The translations under genes were made by a program, and so were the position numbers. Positions 9,408-17,795 of a stretch of 64,000 nt of DNA are shown here, piece after piece. Each line of letters starts with the position of its first letter. Position 1 is the stretch's first letter. The notes under the pieces were generated by a model that saw only the letters and a program-made list of their open reading frames with translations, searched no databases and was not told the DNA's origin. Origin of the DNA: an uncultured Bacilli bacterium (GTDB lineage: Bacteria > Bacillota_I > Bacilli_A > RF39 > UBA660); assembly GCA_910588025.1 (NCBI GenBank), contig CAJUQG010000003.1:17149-81148 (forward strand). The letters run 5' to 3'.

Positions 9408-9890
9408 TTATTTTAAATACTTTAAAATAGTAGACCATTCCTCTATTAATTGTTCTTCTTTTATCCTACAATTAGCTGGAGAAGTACTGGGTAGGCATAT
9501 GCTAGATATTTTTGTTAGAGGATAAATGTATTTTTGATAATATTTTTCGGCTGTTTTGCCGTTCGTAAAAATAGCTTTAATAGGTGATGTATTTAAAATT
9601 TTGGTTAAATCATTTGGAATTACATTTTTAATAGAGGCATCACTTGAAGCTTCTATGTCACACGCAGAAATTACATCCCACAAAGCTATATTGTGCTTTA
9701 AAACAAAATTTCTTTTGTCCACTATTGATTCTTGAAATAATTTTGCTAAAATCCCCCAAAAACGATTTTGGGGGTGAGCATAATAAAACTTTGCTTCTCT
9801 GGATTTTTTACTAGGCATGGATCCTAAAATTAGTATTTGGGAATGTTCGTTGTAAACTGGTTTTACATCATCATGGGTAACATGTTCCAT
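9408..9890 (-). CDS. Hypoxanthine-DNA glycosylase (UDG superfamily, family 6 type)
   Basis: 160 residues, the expected size. Features of the deoxyinosine/uracil-DNA glycosylase superfamily are ILGSMPSKKSREAKFYY (motif A region), the HPQNRFWGILAKLF block, NIALWDVISACDIEASSD, and IFTNGKTAEKYY with LPSTSPAN near the C-terminus (motif B region). The start has AAAGGAGAA upstream. Family knowledge: these enzymes excise deaminated bases (hypoxanthine, sometimes uracil) from DNA to start base-excision repair. It stands alone between priA and the slipin gene. I am confident of the superfamily, less of the exact preferred base. Confidence 0.85.
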   Translation of the reverse strand: MEHVTHDDVKPVYNEHSQILILGSMPSKKSREAKFYYAHPQNRFWGILAKLFQESIVDKRNFVLKHNIALWDVISACDIEASSDASIKNVIPNDLTKILNTSPIKAIFTNGKTAEKYYQKYIYPLTKISSICLPSTSPANCRIKEEQLIEEWSTILKYLK

Positions 9891-10014
9891 ACTTTTCTCC
9901 TTTCATTTTTATTTTCTTACTTTTTAAAAATTTCATTTATTATAAATTAGTTAACATTGAATGTCAAGAAATTTTAGATACATTTGTTCGTTTTATTAAG
10001 AAAAGTTTTTTCAT

Positions 10015-10041
10015 AAAAAAATACTAGAAAATATTTTCTAG
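10015..10041 (-). terminator. Intrinsic terminator after slipin operon
   Basis: Perfect 18-nt palindrome CTAGAAAATATTTTCTAG (10024-10041) followed on the minus strand by a T-rich tail. It lies 20 nt beyond the slipin stop. The rest of 9891-10061 shows nothing else recognisable. Confidence 0.75.
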
Positions 10042-10061
10042 CATTCTTTCTTCTTTATTCA

Positions 10062-10955
10062 TTATTTCTCTTTTTTAGAATTTAGTGTTTCTTTTAAGAC
10101 AGTACCAAAAGAAGCAATTCCTGATAATTCTGATGGAAGAATAATTTTCGTTGATTGCCCATCAGCAATTTTAGAAAGTGTTTCGTAACTTTTTAAACGT
10201 AGAACAGATTCATCAGCTTGCGCTTCTTTTAATAGTTTCATACCATCAGCTTCTGCTTGTTTTAATTTAAGTAAGGCTTCCGCTTCACCTTCGGCACGTT
10301 TAATTTTGGCTTCTTTATCAGCTTCAGCTCTTAAAATGGCACTTTCTTTTTCTCCTTCCGCAATTAGTATACTTGATTTCTTTTCTCCTTCGGCTTGAAG
10401 AATTTTTTCACGTCTTTCACGTTCAGCACGCATTTGTTTTTCCATTGCTTCTTGAATATCTTTGGGAGGTAAAATATTTTTTACTTCGACGCGGTTTACT
10501 TTAATTCCCCAAGGATCGGTTGCTTCATCTAAAATAGCACGCATTTTAGAATTAATAATATCTCTTGAAGTTAATGTTTGGTCAAGTTCTAATTCACCAA
10601 TTAAGTTACGTAGTGTAGTCGCTGTTAAATTTTCAATAGCACTAATTGGATAATCTACTCCATAAGTGTATAATTTGGCATCCGTAATTTGAAAATAAAC
10701 AACGGTATCAATTTGCATAGTAACATTATCTTTGGTAATAACTGGTTGTGGTGCAAAATCTTTTACTGTTTCTTTTAGAGAAACAACACTTGCAACACGA
10801 TCAATAAATGGCATTTTAAAATGAAGACCATTTGACCATGTTACATAATAAGAACCTAAACGTTCAATTACATAAGTTTTTGATTGGGGAACTACTTTTA
10901 TACAAGGAATTAAAATAATCCCTACAATAATTAAAAGGGCTATAAAAATAGGCAT
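10062..10955 (-). CDS. Paraslipin / QmcA-like SPFH (band 7) membrane protein
   Basis: 297 residues. A single N-terminal membrane helix (IFIALLIIVGIILIPCI) is followed by the SPFH domain, which opens VVPQSKTYVIERLGSYY and includes GLHFKMPFIDRV and NLIGELELDQTLTSRDIIN. It then has a long Ala/Glu/Lys-rich coiled coil with repeated AEGE/AEAD units (about 180-250) and a conserved tail (ILPSELSGIASFGTVLKET). Family knowledge: these proteins oligomerise into membrane-associated cages and pair with NfeD proteins in functional membrane microdomains. The NfeD partner is 3 nt upstream, supporting an operon. Confidence 0.93.
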   Translation of the reverse strand: MPIFIALLIIVGIILIPCIKVVPQSKTYVIERLGSYYVTWSNGLHFKMPFIDRVASVVSLKETVKDFAPQPVITKDNVTMQIDTVVYFQITDAKLYTYGVDYPISAIENLTATTLRNLIGELELDQTLTSRDIINSKMRAILDEATDPWGIKVNRVEVKNILPPKDIQEAMEKQMRAERERREKILQAEGEKKSSILIAEGEKESAILRAEADKEAKIKRAEGEAEALLKLKQAEADGMKLLKEAQADESVLRLKSYETLSKIADGQSTKIILPSELSGIASFGTVLKETLNSKKEK

Positions 10956-10958
10956 AAA

Positions 10959-11396
10959 TTACTCACTCTCTCTTTTTTCTATTTTTTTCACTTTACATTT
11001 TACTCCGTCGATGCTCTCAACGATTACATTCTCACCGGCTGAGATTTTATCGGTGCTAATTGCACTCCATCTTTTGCCATCGACTTTAATTTCTCCAATG
11101 GCATTTTTGGTAATTTCTTCAGTTACTAGTCCTGTCATCCCAATGATTCGATCGAAATTGGTTTTGATATCTTTTGGCTTTAACCATTTTTGTAGTATTG
11201 GTTTGGTGGTAATCATTAAGAAGACACCTAGTAAGACAAATACTGCAAATTGAATCAAAAAAGATAGTTCAAAAAAGGACAATATTAATGAAACTAAAGC
11301 ACTTGCAATGAACCAGATGGACACTAAATTTACGGTAGCAACTTCTAGAAAAGACAGAGCTATAATGACAATTAGCCATATAATCCACAAATCCAT
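10959..11396 (-). CDS. NfeD-family membrane protein
   Basis: 145 residues with an N-terminal membrane part of about four hydrophobic segments (LWIIWLIVIIALSFLEV onward) and a C-terminal OB-fold domain of about 65 residues (IIGMTGLVTEEI, GEIKVDGKRWSA, AGENVIVESIDGVKCKV). This is the short form without the ClpP-like protease domain. A strong site (AAGGAGGAG) precedes the ATG. It lies 3 nt before the slipin gene; such pairs are widely conserved and the two proteins are believed to act together in membrane organisation. Confidence 0.92.
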   Translation of the reverse strand: MDLWIIWLIVIIALSFLEVATVNLVSIWFIASALVSLILSFFELSFLIQFAVFVLLGVFLMITTKPILQKWLKPKDIKTNFDRIIGMTGLVTEEITKNAIGEIKVDGKRWSAISTDKISAGENVIVESIDGVKCKVKKIEKRESE

Positions 11397-11439
11397 AGAC
11401 TCCTCCTTCTACTTTAATTCTATTATAGGTAGAAGCATT

Positions 11440-11953
11440 TTACAATTCATTTTTTACTTTTTCTCTTCTTTTTTGATTAGACAAATTCTTTAAATTCTCA
11501 GAAAAATCAGATAAGGAAGAGCTTTCGACATAAAGCGAATCTCCTACCTCTTTTCCTTTACTTTGTATAGAGACTTTATTCTCACCCATTAAATAGATTG
11601 TTTTGTTAATATCAAATTCGGGATATATTGATTCTAAATGAATTCCGTCTATTTTATGGTAAGGATCGTATAAACTTGATCCTAAAATTAGGGCACGACA
11701 TATATGTTTTTGAGGTGGTAATCCTAAGGCAATTTGATTAAAAATTCGTAATCCTTTTTGCCAAGTCTCGCGGGTTTCTAACTCACTATATAAACAATAT
11801 AAAAGTGGTAAATCAGTTTGTTCTTGTAACGCTTGTAATAATGCTAAAAAACTACTTTTTTCTTCTTTAATTACGAGGATATTCAGTGAGTGATGAAGAT
11901 GGAAGTAAATCCATATTTAAGACAATTAAATTTGCTTTCTTTTTATAATCCAT
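11440..11953 (-). pseudogene. Unrecognised gene broken by a 4-bp tandem duplication (frameshift)
   Basis: Reading the minus strand from the ATG at 11953, which has a good AAGGAG site, gives MDYKKKANLIVLNMDLLPSS and then a stop at 11867-11869. A second frame from about 11890 to the TAA at 11440 is open and protein-like (for example NILVIKEEKSSFLALLQALQ). The break coincides with tandem GTGA GTGA on the plus strand (11886-11893). Removing one copy joins the frames as LLPSSSLNILVIKEEK and yields a 169-residue protein. It may be a true pseudogene, a phase-variable state or an assembly error. The product is not recognised; it is soluble-looking with a Lys/Arg-rich C-terminus. It lies between ileS and nfeD, all on the minus strand. 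Confidence 0.72.
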
Positions 11954-12045
11954 GTTTTTTCTCCTTTTTTAATGCCCGTTTATTATAATCTATTTTCCAT
12001 TTTTTGTCTAATATTTTTTTGGTAAATTTTAGCAATGCTTTTAAA

Positions 12046-12076
12046 ATAAAAAAGAAGGATTTTGTAAAATCTTTCC
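12046..12076 (-). terminator. Intrinsic terminator after ileS
   Basis: GATTTT...AAAATC stem (12058-12071) with flanking A/G pairs, followed by a T-rich tail on the minus strand, 5 nt past the ileS stop. Between here and 11953 nothing else is evident. Confidence 0.6.
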
Positions 12077-12080
12077 TTTT

Positions 12081-15000
12081 CTAATTTTTGGATACTTTTA
12101 AGTAAGTAGGTTCTCCATTTAAATCAAATTCCTCTTTTAGTGATGGTTCTTTTTGTAATTCTGTCGCTAAGGTTTCTTCTTTAATGTAATCACTAAAATG
12201 CTCAATGGCATTTTCAACCGCTTTGGTTCCATGATAATGAATTGTAATACGATCTGTTATTTCTAAGCCTTCAGTTTTTCTTAAATTTTGAACTTTCGAA
12301 ACAAGTTCTCTTGCTAATCCTTCTAAAATTAATTCTTCGGTACGTTCTGTATTTAGAATCACAAAGTCATTGTTTTCCATCGCAACATCAAAGCCTTCTT
12401 TGGCAGTAATACGGATATCGACCATATCTGGCGTAATAAGATGTTTTTCTTGATTTATTAATAACTCAATTTCTTGTTTATTTTGTAAAGCATTTTTTTC
12501 TTCTTCGCTCAAATTTGCTAGTGCTTTTTGAAATTCACCCATTTTAGAACCAAAGATTTTACCAACATTTTTGAAGTTTGGTTTCACGGTAAATTCCATA
12601 TACTTTGCAAGATTTTCAATAAAATTTACTTGTTTTACATTTAATTCTTCTTCAATTAAAGGAATTAAGTTTTTAATTTTTGATTCAATACGTTTATCAA
12701 GTAATGCTTCACTAAGTGGCTCCCGAACCTTTATTTTAACTTCTTCACGTATATTTCTGCCAATGCTAATTATATTTCTTACTAAATCCATTTTTTCTTC
12801 TATTTCATCAACAATTAAGTCTTTTTCTACTTGCGGATAATTTGCTAAGTGAACACTTTCTTCGTTGGTTAAATTACGATAAATTTCTTCACTAATAAAA
12901 GGGGTAATTGGCGCAATTAATTTAGATAATCCTACTAATACTTCATAAGTAGTTATATAAACTGCTTTTTTGGAATCATTTAATTCAGAAGCCCAAAAAC
13001 GTGCTCGGTTTCTTCTAATATACCAGTTAGACAAATCTTCGGATACAAAATTGGTAATTGCACGAACGACTTTGTTTAAATCAAATTCTTCAAAAGATGT
13101 TGTAACATATTCTACCAAACGATTATATTTGGATAATAACCATAAATCAATTTCTTCCCGATTCTCATAAGGTATTTGACACTCTTCTATTTGCATTTCA
13201 TCCGTATTAGCATACATAGCAAAGAAATTATAAGTATTTTTTAGTGGGTTCATAAATTTTGAATAAACTTCTTTTAAGCCTTTGATATCAAAACGAAGTG
13301 GCGTCCAAACAGGCGAAACATAAGGAAGATAAAAACGAGTGACATCTGCGCCAAATTCTTTCATCGTTGAAAATGGTTCGACGATATTTCCTTTGCTTTT
13401 ACTCATTTTCTTACCTTCAGCATCTTGGACAAGTTCATTTACTAATACATTTTTATAAGGAGCGCAGCCACGAACAAAGGTAGAAATTACTAAAAGTGTA
13501 TAGAACCACCCTCTTGTCTGATCGATACCTTCACAAATGAAGTCAGCAGGAAATTGGGTTTCAAATAATTCTTGATTTTCAAATGGATAATGGTATTGGG
13601 CAAATGGCATAGATCCAGAATCAAACCAACAATCAATTACGTCTTTTACACGAGTCATTTCTCCACTACACTCTGGACATTTTAGTTTTATATCATCTAC
13701 ATATGGACGATGAAGTTCGACCGTTTTTTCATCAATTTCTGTCACAGCTAAATCTTTTAATTCTCTTCGACTTCCAATCATGATTTCATGACCATTTTTA
13801 CATTTCCATAATGGAAGTGGTGTTCCCCAATAACGATTTCTAGAAATCGCCCAGTCTTTTAATTCTTCTAACCAGTTACCAAAACGTTTTTCTCCAACAT
13901 ACTTTGGAAACCAATTGACGGTTTTATTTGCTTCTATTATTTTATCTTTGAATTTGGTTGTTTCAATGTAATAACTTGGTTTAGAATAATAAATTAAAGG
14001 AGTAGAACATCTCCAACAATGCGGATAATTATGGACTACTTTTTGTTTTTTAAATAGTTTATCATTGGCTTTTAAGTATTTAATGATTTCCAAATCTGCA
14101 TCAAAGACAAATTGTCCTTTAAAGGTTCCTTCTAAATATTTTCCATCTTCTCCAACGGGATTTAAATAAGGAAGATTGTACTTTTTGCCGACTTTGGCAT
14201 CATCTTCACCAAAGGCTGGAGCAATGTGAACAATCCCTGTTCCAGAATCCATGGTTACATATTCATCACAAGTAACAAAGAAAGCTTTTTTGTCGACTTT
14301 TAAGTCCGGAATTAATTGTTCATATTCTGTATATTCCAGATCAATTCCTTGCATTTTCTTTAAGACTTTATATTCATCACCTAAAATTACATTTGCTAAT
14401 TTTTCTGCTAAGATAAATTTATGTCCCATCGATTCTACTTCTATGTAAGCTTCTTTTGGGTTTACACATAATGCAACATTGGAAATTAAAGTCCATGGAG
14501 TGGTTGTCCAAACAAGAAAATAGGTATCACTATCTTTTTTCTTCATAGGAACAATCACGGTATCGACACTTACTTCTTTATAGCCTTGAGCAACTTCATG
14601 AGATGCAAGACCAGTACCACAACGAGGACAGTAAGGAAGAATCTTACTTCCTAAATAAAAATAACCTTCTTCATAGAATTTTTTTAAAATCCACCACTCG
14701 GTTTCAATATAATTATTGTCATAGGTAATGTATGGATTTTTTAGGTCAATGAATTGGCCCATTTTACTAGTTAAATCAGTGAAAGTTTTTTCATTTTCCC
14801 AAACACTTTCGCGACATTTTTGATTAAATGCTTCAATCCCAAATTCTTCGATGTCATTCTTACTGTTGAATCCTAATTTTTTTTCCACTTGCAATTCTAC
14901 AGGTAATCCATGAGTATCCCAGCCGATTTTACGGATTACTTTATTTCCTTGCATGGTTTGGTATTTACAGAAAGTATCTTTTAGAAATTTGGCTAGCATG

Positions 15001-15179
15001 TGATGGAGACCAGGATGACCATTTGCGGTAGCTGGGCCATCATAAAATACCCAATATGGAGCATTATTTCGCTTTTCGATTGTTTTATCTAAAATTTCAT
15101 TGACACTTCCCCATGATAATAAAACGGCATTCTCCATTTCTGCCACTGGTTTATTTTCTAATAATTTGTATTGTTTCAT
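12081..15179 (-). CDS. ileS: Isoleucyl-tRNA synthetase, eukaryote-like type
   Basis: 1032 residues from the ATG at 15179 (MKQYKLLENK), which has AAGGTGAG upstream. The open frame runs back to 15239 only because it crosses the leader. The class I signature is ANGHPGLHHML, followed by GWDTHGLPVE, and the second signature is KKMSKSKGN. Editing-domain landmarks (VWTTTPWTL) and two zinc pairs (CPRCG, CPEC) are present. The sequence around the first signature and the ending without a C-terminal zinc finger match the type 2, eukaryote/archaeal-like bacterial IleRS clade, often less sensitive to mupirocin. Expression is controlled by the T-box leader directly upstream, which senses uncharged tRNA(Ile). 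Confidence 0.97.
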   Translation of the reverse strand: MKQYKLLENKPVAEMENAVLLSWGSVNEILDKTIEKRNNAPYWVFYDGPATANGHPGLHHMLAKFLKDTFCKYQTMQGNKVIRKIGWDTHGLPVELQVEKKLGFNSKNDIEEFGIEAFNQKCRESVWENEKTFTDLTSKMGQFIDLKNPYITYDNNYIETEWWILKKFYEEGYFYLGSKILPYCPRCGTGLASHEVAQGYKEVSVDTVIVPMKKKDSDTYFLVWTTTPWTLISNVALCVNPKEAYIEVESMGHKFILAEKLANVILGDEYKVLKKMQGIDLEYTEYEQLIPDLKVDKKAFFVTCDEYVTMDSGTGIVHIAPAFGEDDAKVGKKYNLPYLNPVGEDGKYLEGTFKGQFVFDADLEIIKYLKANDKLFKKQKVVHNYPHCWRCSTPLIYYSKPSYYIETTKFKDKIIEANKTVNWFPKYVGEKRFGNWLEELKDWAISRNRYWGTPLPLWKCKNGHEIMIGSRRELKDLAVTEIDEKTVELHRPYVDDIKLKCPECSGEMTRVKDVIDCWFDSGSMPFAQYHYPFENQELFETQFPADFICEGIDQTRGWFYTLLVISTFVRGCAPYKNVLVNELVQDAEGKKMSKSKGNIVEPFSTMKEFGADVTRFYLPYVSPVWTPLRFDIKGLKEVYSKFMNPLKNTYNFFAMYANTDEMQIEECQIPYENREEIDLWLLSKYNRLVEYVTTSFEEFDLNKVVRAITNFVSEDLSNWYIRRNRARFWASELNDSKKAVYITTYEVLVGLSKLIAPITPFISEEIYRNLTNEESVHLANYPQVEKDLIVDEIEEKMDLVRNIISIGRNIREEVKIKVREPLSEALLDKRIESKIKNLIPLIEEELNVKQVNFIENLAKYMEFTVKPNFKNVGKIFGSKMGEFQKALANLSEEEKNALQNKQEIELLINQEKHLITPDMVDIRITAKEGFDVAMENNDFVILNTERTEELILEGLARELVSKVQNLRKTEGLEITDRITIHYHGTKAVENAIEHFSDYIKEETLATELQKEPSLKEEFDLNGEPTYLKVSKN

Positions 15180-15191
15180 AATCTCACCTTT

Positions 15192-15407
15192 CCACAAAAA
15201 AAGGTGATACGCGAAAGGACGAAATCTCCGTGGTACCACCTTACTTGTTACTCTTTTTGATAACGCAGTAGCCCTGCGATGAAAACCTACTATTTTTTAG
15301 TTTTCTAGCTCCCAAGTGATCTTTATAAATATAGCTTATCTATTTTCACCCATCATAGACTCTCTAAAAAGCATTTATTTATAACAGCTTGTTCTTCGCT
15401 TTTTGAT
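15192..15407 (-). promoter_or_regulatory. T-box riboswitch leader of ileS (tRNA-Ile sensing)
   Basis: The minus-strand leader carries the T-box core AAGGTGGTACCACGGAG (complement of 15226-15242). It is followed by a terminator stem in which AAGGTGGTAC pairs with GTATCACCTT before seven T (15193-15199). Upstream are an AGAGAGT/GGTGAAA stem I element and a candidate ATC isoleucine specifier in AAAGATCACTT. Uncharged tRNA(Ile) would stabilise the antiterminator and let ileS be transcribed. The specifier assignment is by eye. Confidence 0.93.
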
Positions 15408-15413
15408 AGTTTA

Positions 15414-15442
15414 ATTATATTCGTGCCAAAGGAAAAAGTCAA
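15414..15442 (-). promoter_or_regulatory. Sigma-A type promoter of ileS
   Basis: On the minus strand TTGACT (complement of 15437-15442), a 17-nt spacer and TATAAT (complement of 15414-15419), near consensus and placed just upstream of the T-box leader. Confidence 0.85.
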
Positions 15443-15456
15443 CTTTTTTAAAACTT

Positions 15457-17631
15457 TTATACTAATTTACGAGTTCTTGATTTAGCATTTTTTCTTTCTT
15501 CAGAATACATCGCTACTAACATTTTTTCTTGATTTAATAAGTTTTGTCTTAATAATTGATGAGCTTGTTCTACTGGATTTACTGTGTAACCTACTTCTTC
15601 TTTCGTTGGTTCTTGGTTTAAATCATTGATTAATTCAATTTCAAACATTTCATCTTCAGGAATTTCTTCCTCTATTTCCTCATTTCTAGTAGCGTTTGAA
15701 GCAGTCGCATTCGATGGAGTAGCAAGTTTCTTTTTCTTTGGTTTTGGAGCTATTATCGCATTTTCTTTGGATATGCTACTAGCATTACTTGGAGTAGCGT
15801 TACTTGGTGTTGCTACTTCTATTTCTTCTAAACTTGCAATTGGTTCAACATAGCTAGGATCTTTTAATCCTCCACAATAGCCTTTTCTTGTGCAATAGCC
15901 ATCAATAAAGTTATGGTCATAATAAATTTTATATGTAGTACAATCTGACTCAGGGCAATTTACGGTATAAAAAGAACAATATTCGGTTGACTCTTTATCT
16001 GGATTTGCTTCTTGAGATTTTGATTCTAAATTATCATAGATATCTTTGTTCATTAATACTTCCATAAGTGGCATATTTCTATAACCATGCTTATGAGGAT
16101 TAGTATTTCTTGAAAAACCACAATCTTCACAAATAAAGCCGTTGACAATATGATTATCTGAATCAATTTCATTGTGAACATTATTATGTTTTTCGATTTC
16201 TCTAGCTTCTATACATTTACAGTAACGGATATGATTTTCTTCGTCTCTTTCTTCCCAAGGTCCATAGATATGGTTTATATGATAACGACGATTTGTCCAA
16301 TCTCCACACACAGTACAATTTTCATATTCATAAACTTGAGCATTTACTTTAATAATTTTTTCAATACCATCAGAAGTACATGTTTCATTCTTTTGTTTAT
16401 GATGACCACAAACTGGGCAATCTTCATTTTTAATATGTATATCATTTATGCCAATTTGCTCAATTGAAACTTCATATGGGCATTCTTCGGTCTTGGTTAA
16501 GACTACTTCTTTTTGACATTTATCACAAGGATATGAAGCGCTTAAATTATGAGTGCCATTTTTATTTTGAATTGGATTTTTATATTCTAAATCTTCTGGG
16601 GCTTCAGAATGTAGATGATTTACTTGTTTTATGTCCCCACATTCACATGATCCTGTATCGAATATACCATCCGTTGTCCAACTATATTTATGGTCATGTT
16701 CAGTTGGAAGTTCTTCAATAGGTGGTTCTGGTTCAGATGGTTCGGTTGGAAGTTCTTCAATAGGTGGTTCTGTTTCAGATGGTTCAGTTGGAAGTTCTTC
16801 TACAGGTGGTTCTGTTTCAGATGGTTCGGTTGGAAGTTCTTCTACAGGTGGTTCTGTTTCAGATGGTTCGGTTGGAAGCTCTTCCACAGGTGGTTCTGTT
16901 TCAGATGGTTCAGTTGGAAGCTCTTCTACAGGTGGTTTTGGTTTATTATTGTTGTTATTACTTGATCCACCATGATGACCTGGTTTAAATGTAGAAGATG
17001 TTTGTTGTTCTACTTTCTTTTCCTCTTGTTGTACAGTTTCTTCTAAATTCAATTCTGGAACAATTATTTCTTGTGCTAATTCACTATTAGGTTCTTCAGA
17101 AACGATTGCTGTTATCTCTTTTGTAACTTCTGTTTGCACCCCATTAGAAACTGTTTGATTTTCTATAACTACATTGCCATTTAAATATTGTAAAAGTAAA
17201 ATATTTTGCCAAGCTAAACCTTTATAATGTGGAATTCCAAAACGTTCTGCTAACTCAGCACGAGATCCAAAAGAAGAATCATAACCATTTTGTGATAACG
17301 CATCGACAATTGATACCCCATAATAATTGGAAAGATCTATGTCAACAGTTTCAACAGTATTATTTTCTTGTATTAATTTTTGGATTATTTCTAAGGTTTC
17401 TTTTTTTTGTAAACCGCCATCCATGATTAAAGGATGAATCTGTGATAATACTTCTTCCAAATTATCATTTTCTATTAATTGTTCTAAGTTGGGAATTAAT
17501 CTATCATCTTTGTTTGTACTCAATTTATTTGGAACAGTACAACTTGACATTGAAGTAGTTAAAACTAACGTAGCAATTAACTTTTGTAAATTATTTTTTG
17601 TTTTTAATCTTTTAAAAAAATCATTTTGCAT
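15457..17631 (-). CDS. Putative secreted lipoprotein with Pro/Glu/Thr repeats and multiple Cys pairs
   Basis: About 724 residues from the ATG at 17631; in-frame TTG/GTG codons up to 17652 are alternatives. A signal sequence ends in LVLTTSMSSC, a lipobox-like site. A helical region (about 40-170) has no recognised domain. Then come a His/Gly/Asn linker and six 14-residue PPVEELPTEPSETE-type repeats (about 230-315). After these a Cys/His-rich region carries spaced pairs (CECG, CDKC, CPVC, CTVC, CKC, CEDC) with HxYGPW-type motifs, like repeat modules of other Firmicutes surface proteins. The C-terminal part has ATPSNATPSNA repeats and an acidic stretch. No sortase motif. Function unknown; a surface or wall-spanning structural role is inferred from the repeats. 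Confidence 0.8.
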   Translation of the reverse strand: MQNDFFKRLKTKNNLQKLIATLVLTTSMSSCTVPNKLSTNKDDRLIPNLEQLIENDNLEEVLSQIHPLIMDGGLQKKETLEIIQKLIQENNTVETVDIDLSNYYGVSIVDALSQNGYDSSFGSRAELAERFGIPHYKGLAWQNILLLQYLNGNVVIENQTVSNGVQTEVTKEITAIVSEEPNSELAQEIIVPELNLEETVQQEEKKVEQQTSSTFKPGHHGGSSNNNNNKPKPPVEELPTEPSETEPPVEELPTEPSETEPPVEELPTEPSETEPPVEELPTEPSETEPPIEELPTEPSEPEPPIEELPTEHDHKYSWTTDGIFDTGSCECGDIKQVNHLHSEAPEDLEYKNPIQNKNGTHNLSASYPCDKCQKEVVLTKTEECPYEVSIEQIGINDIHIKNEDCPVCGHHKQKNETCTSDGIEKIIKVNAQVYEYENCTVCGDWTNRRYHINHIYGPWEERDEENHIRYCKCIEAREIEKHNNVHNEIDSDNHIVNGFICEDCGFSRNTNPHKHGYRNMPLMEVLMNKDIYDNLESKSQEANPDKESTEYCSFYTVNCPESDCTTYKIYYDHNFIDGYCTRKGYCGGLKDPSYVEPIASLEEIEVATPSNATPSNASSISKENAIIAPKPKKKKLATPSNATASNATRNEEIEEEIPEDEMFEIELINDLNQEPTKEEVGYTVNPVEQAHQLLRQNLLNQEKMLVAMYSEERKNAKSRTRKLV
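16699..16940. repeat. 42-bp tandem repeats (about 5.8 units)
   Basis: The plus strand shows GGTTCAGTTGGAAGTTCTTC-type units repeating every 42 bp with a few substitutions. They encode the in-frame 14-residue PPVEELPTEPSETE repeat. The number of copies is likely to vary between strains by slippage. Confidence 0.9.
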
Positions 17632-17690
17632 AAATTTTTTTATCAACACCAATGTTGATTACAACCTTTCTAAATTTTTTGTCCTTAAAA

Positions 17691-17719
17691 ATAGTACTAT
17701 AAACTTAAAAGTAAATCAA
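17691..17719 (-). promoter_or_regulatory. Candidate promoter of the repeat lipoprotein gene
   Basis: Minus strand TTGATT (complement of 17714-17719), 17-nt spacer, TACTAT (complement of 17691-17696). Moderately close to the sigma-A consensus, in the divergent region between two genes. Confidence 0.5.
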
Positions 17720-17745
17720 TATCTTTTTTTACCTATTAATTGGCA

Positions 17746-17775
17746 TTGAATTTTTGCTTTTTTTAATGTTATGAT
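17746..17775 (+). promoter_or_regulatory. Candidate promoter of the kinase-like gene
   Basis: TTGAAT at 17746-17751, an 18-nt spacer and TATGAT at 17770-17775. It lies 20 nt before the start codon, whose AAAAGGAG site follows at once. Confidence 0.6.
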
Positions 17776-17795
17776 ACATAGAAAAGGAGATTCTT

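Noticed and set aside
16699..16940. Possible CRISPR array
   Set aside because: Repeats are direct and adjacent with no unique spacers, and they lie in frame in a coding gene.
16631..16975. Plus-strand Ser/Gly and Trp/Phe-rich open frames across the 42-bp repeats
   Set aside because: Antisense shadows of the tandem repeat; three frames are open at once for the same reason.
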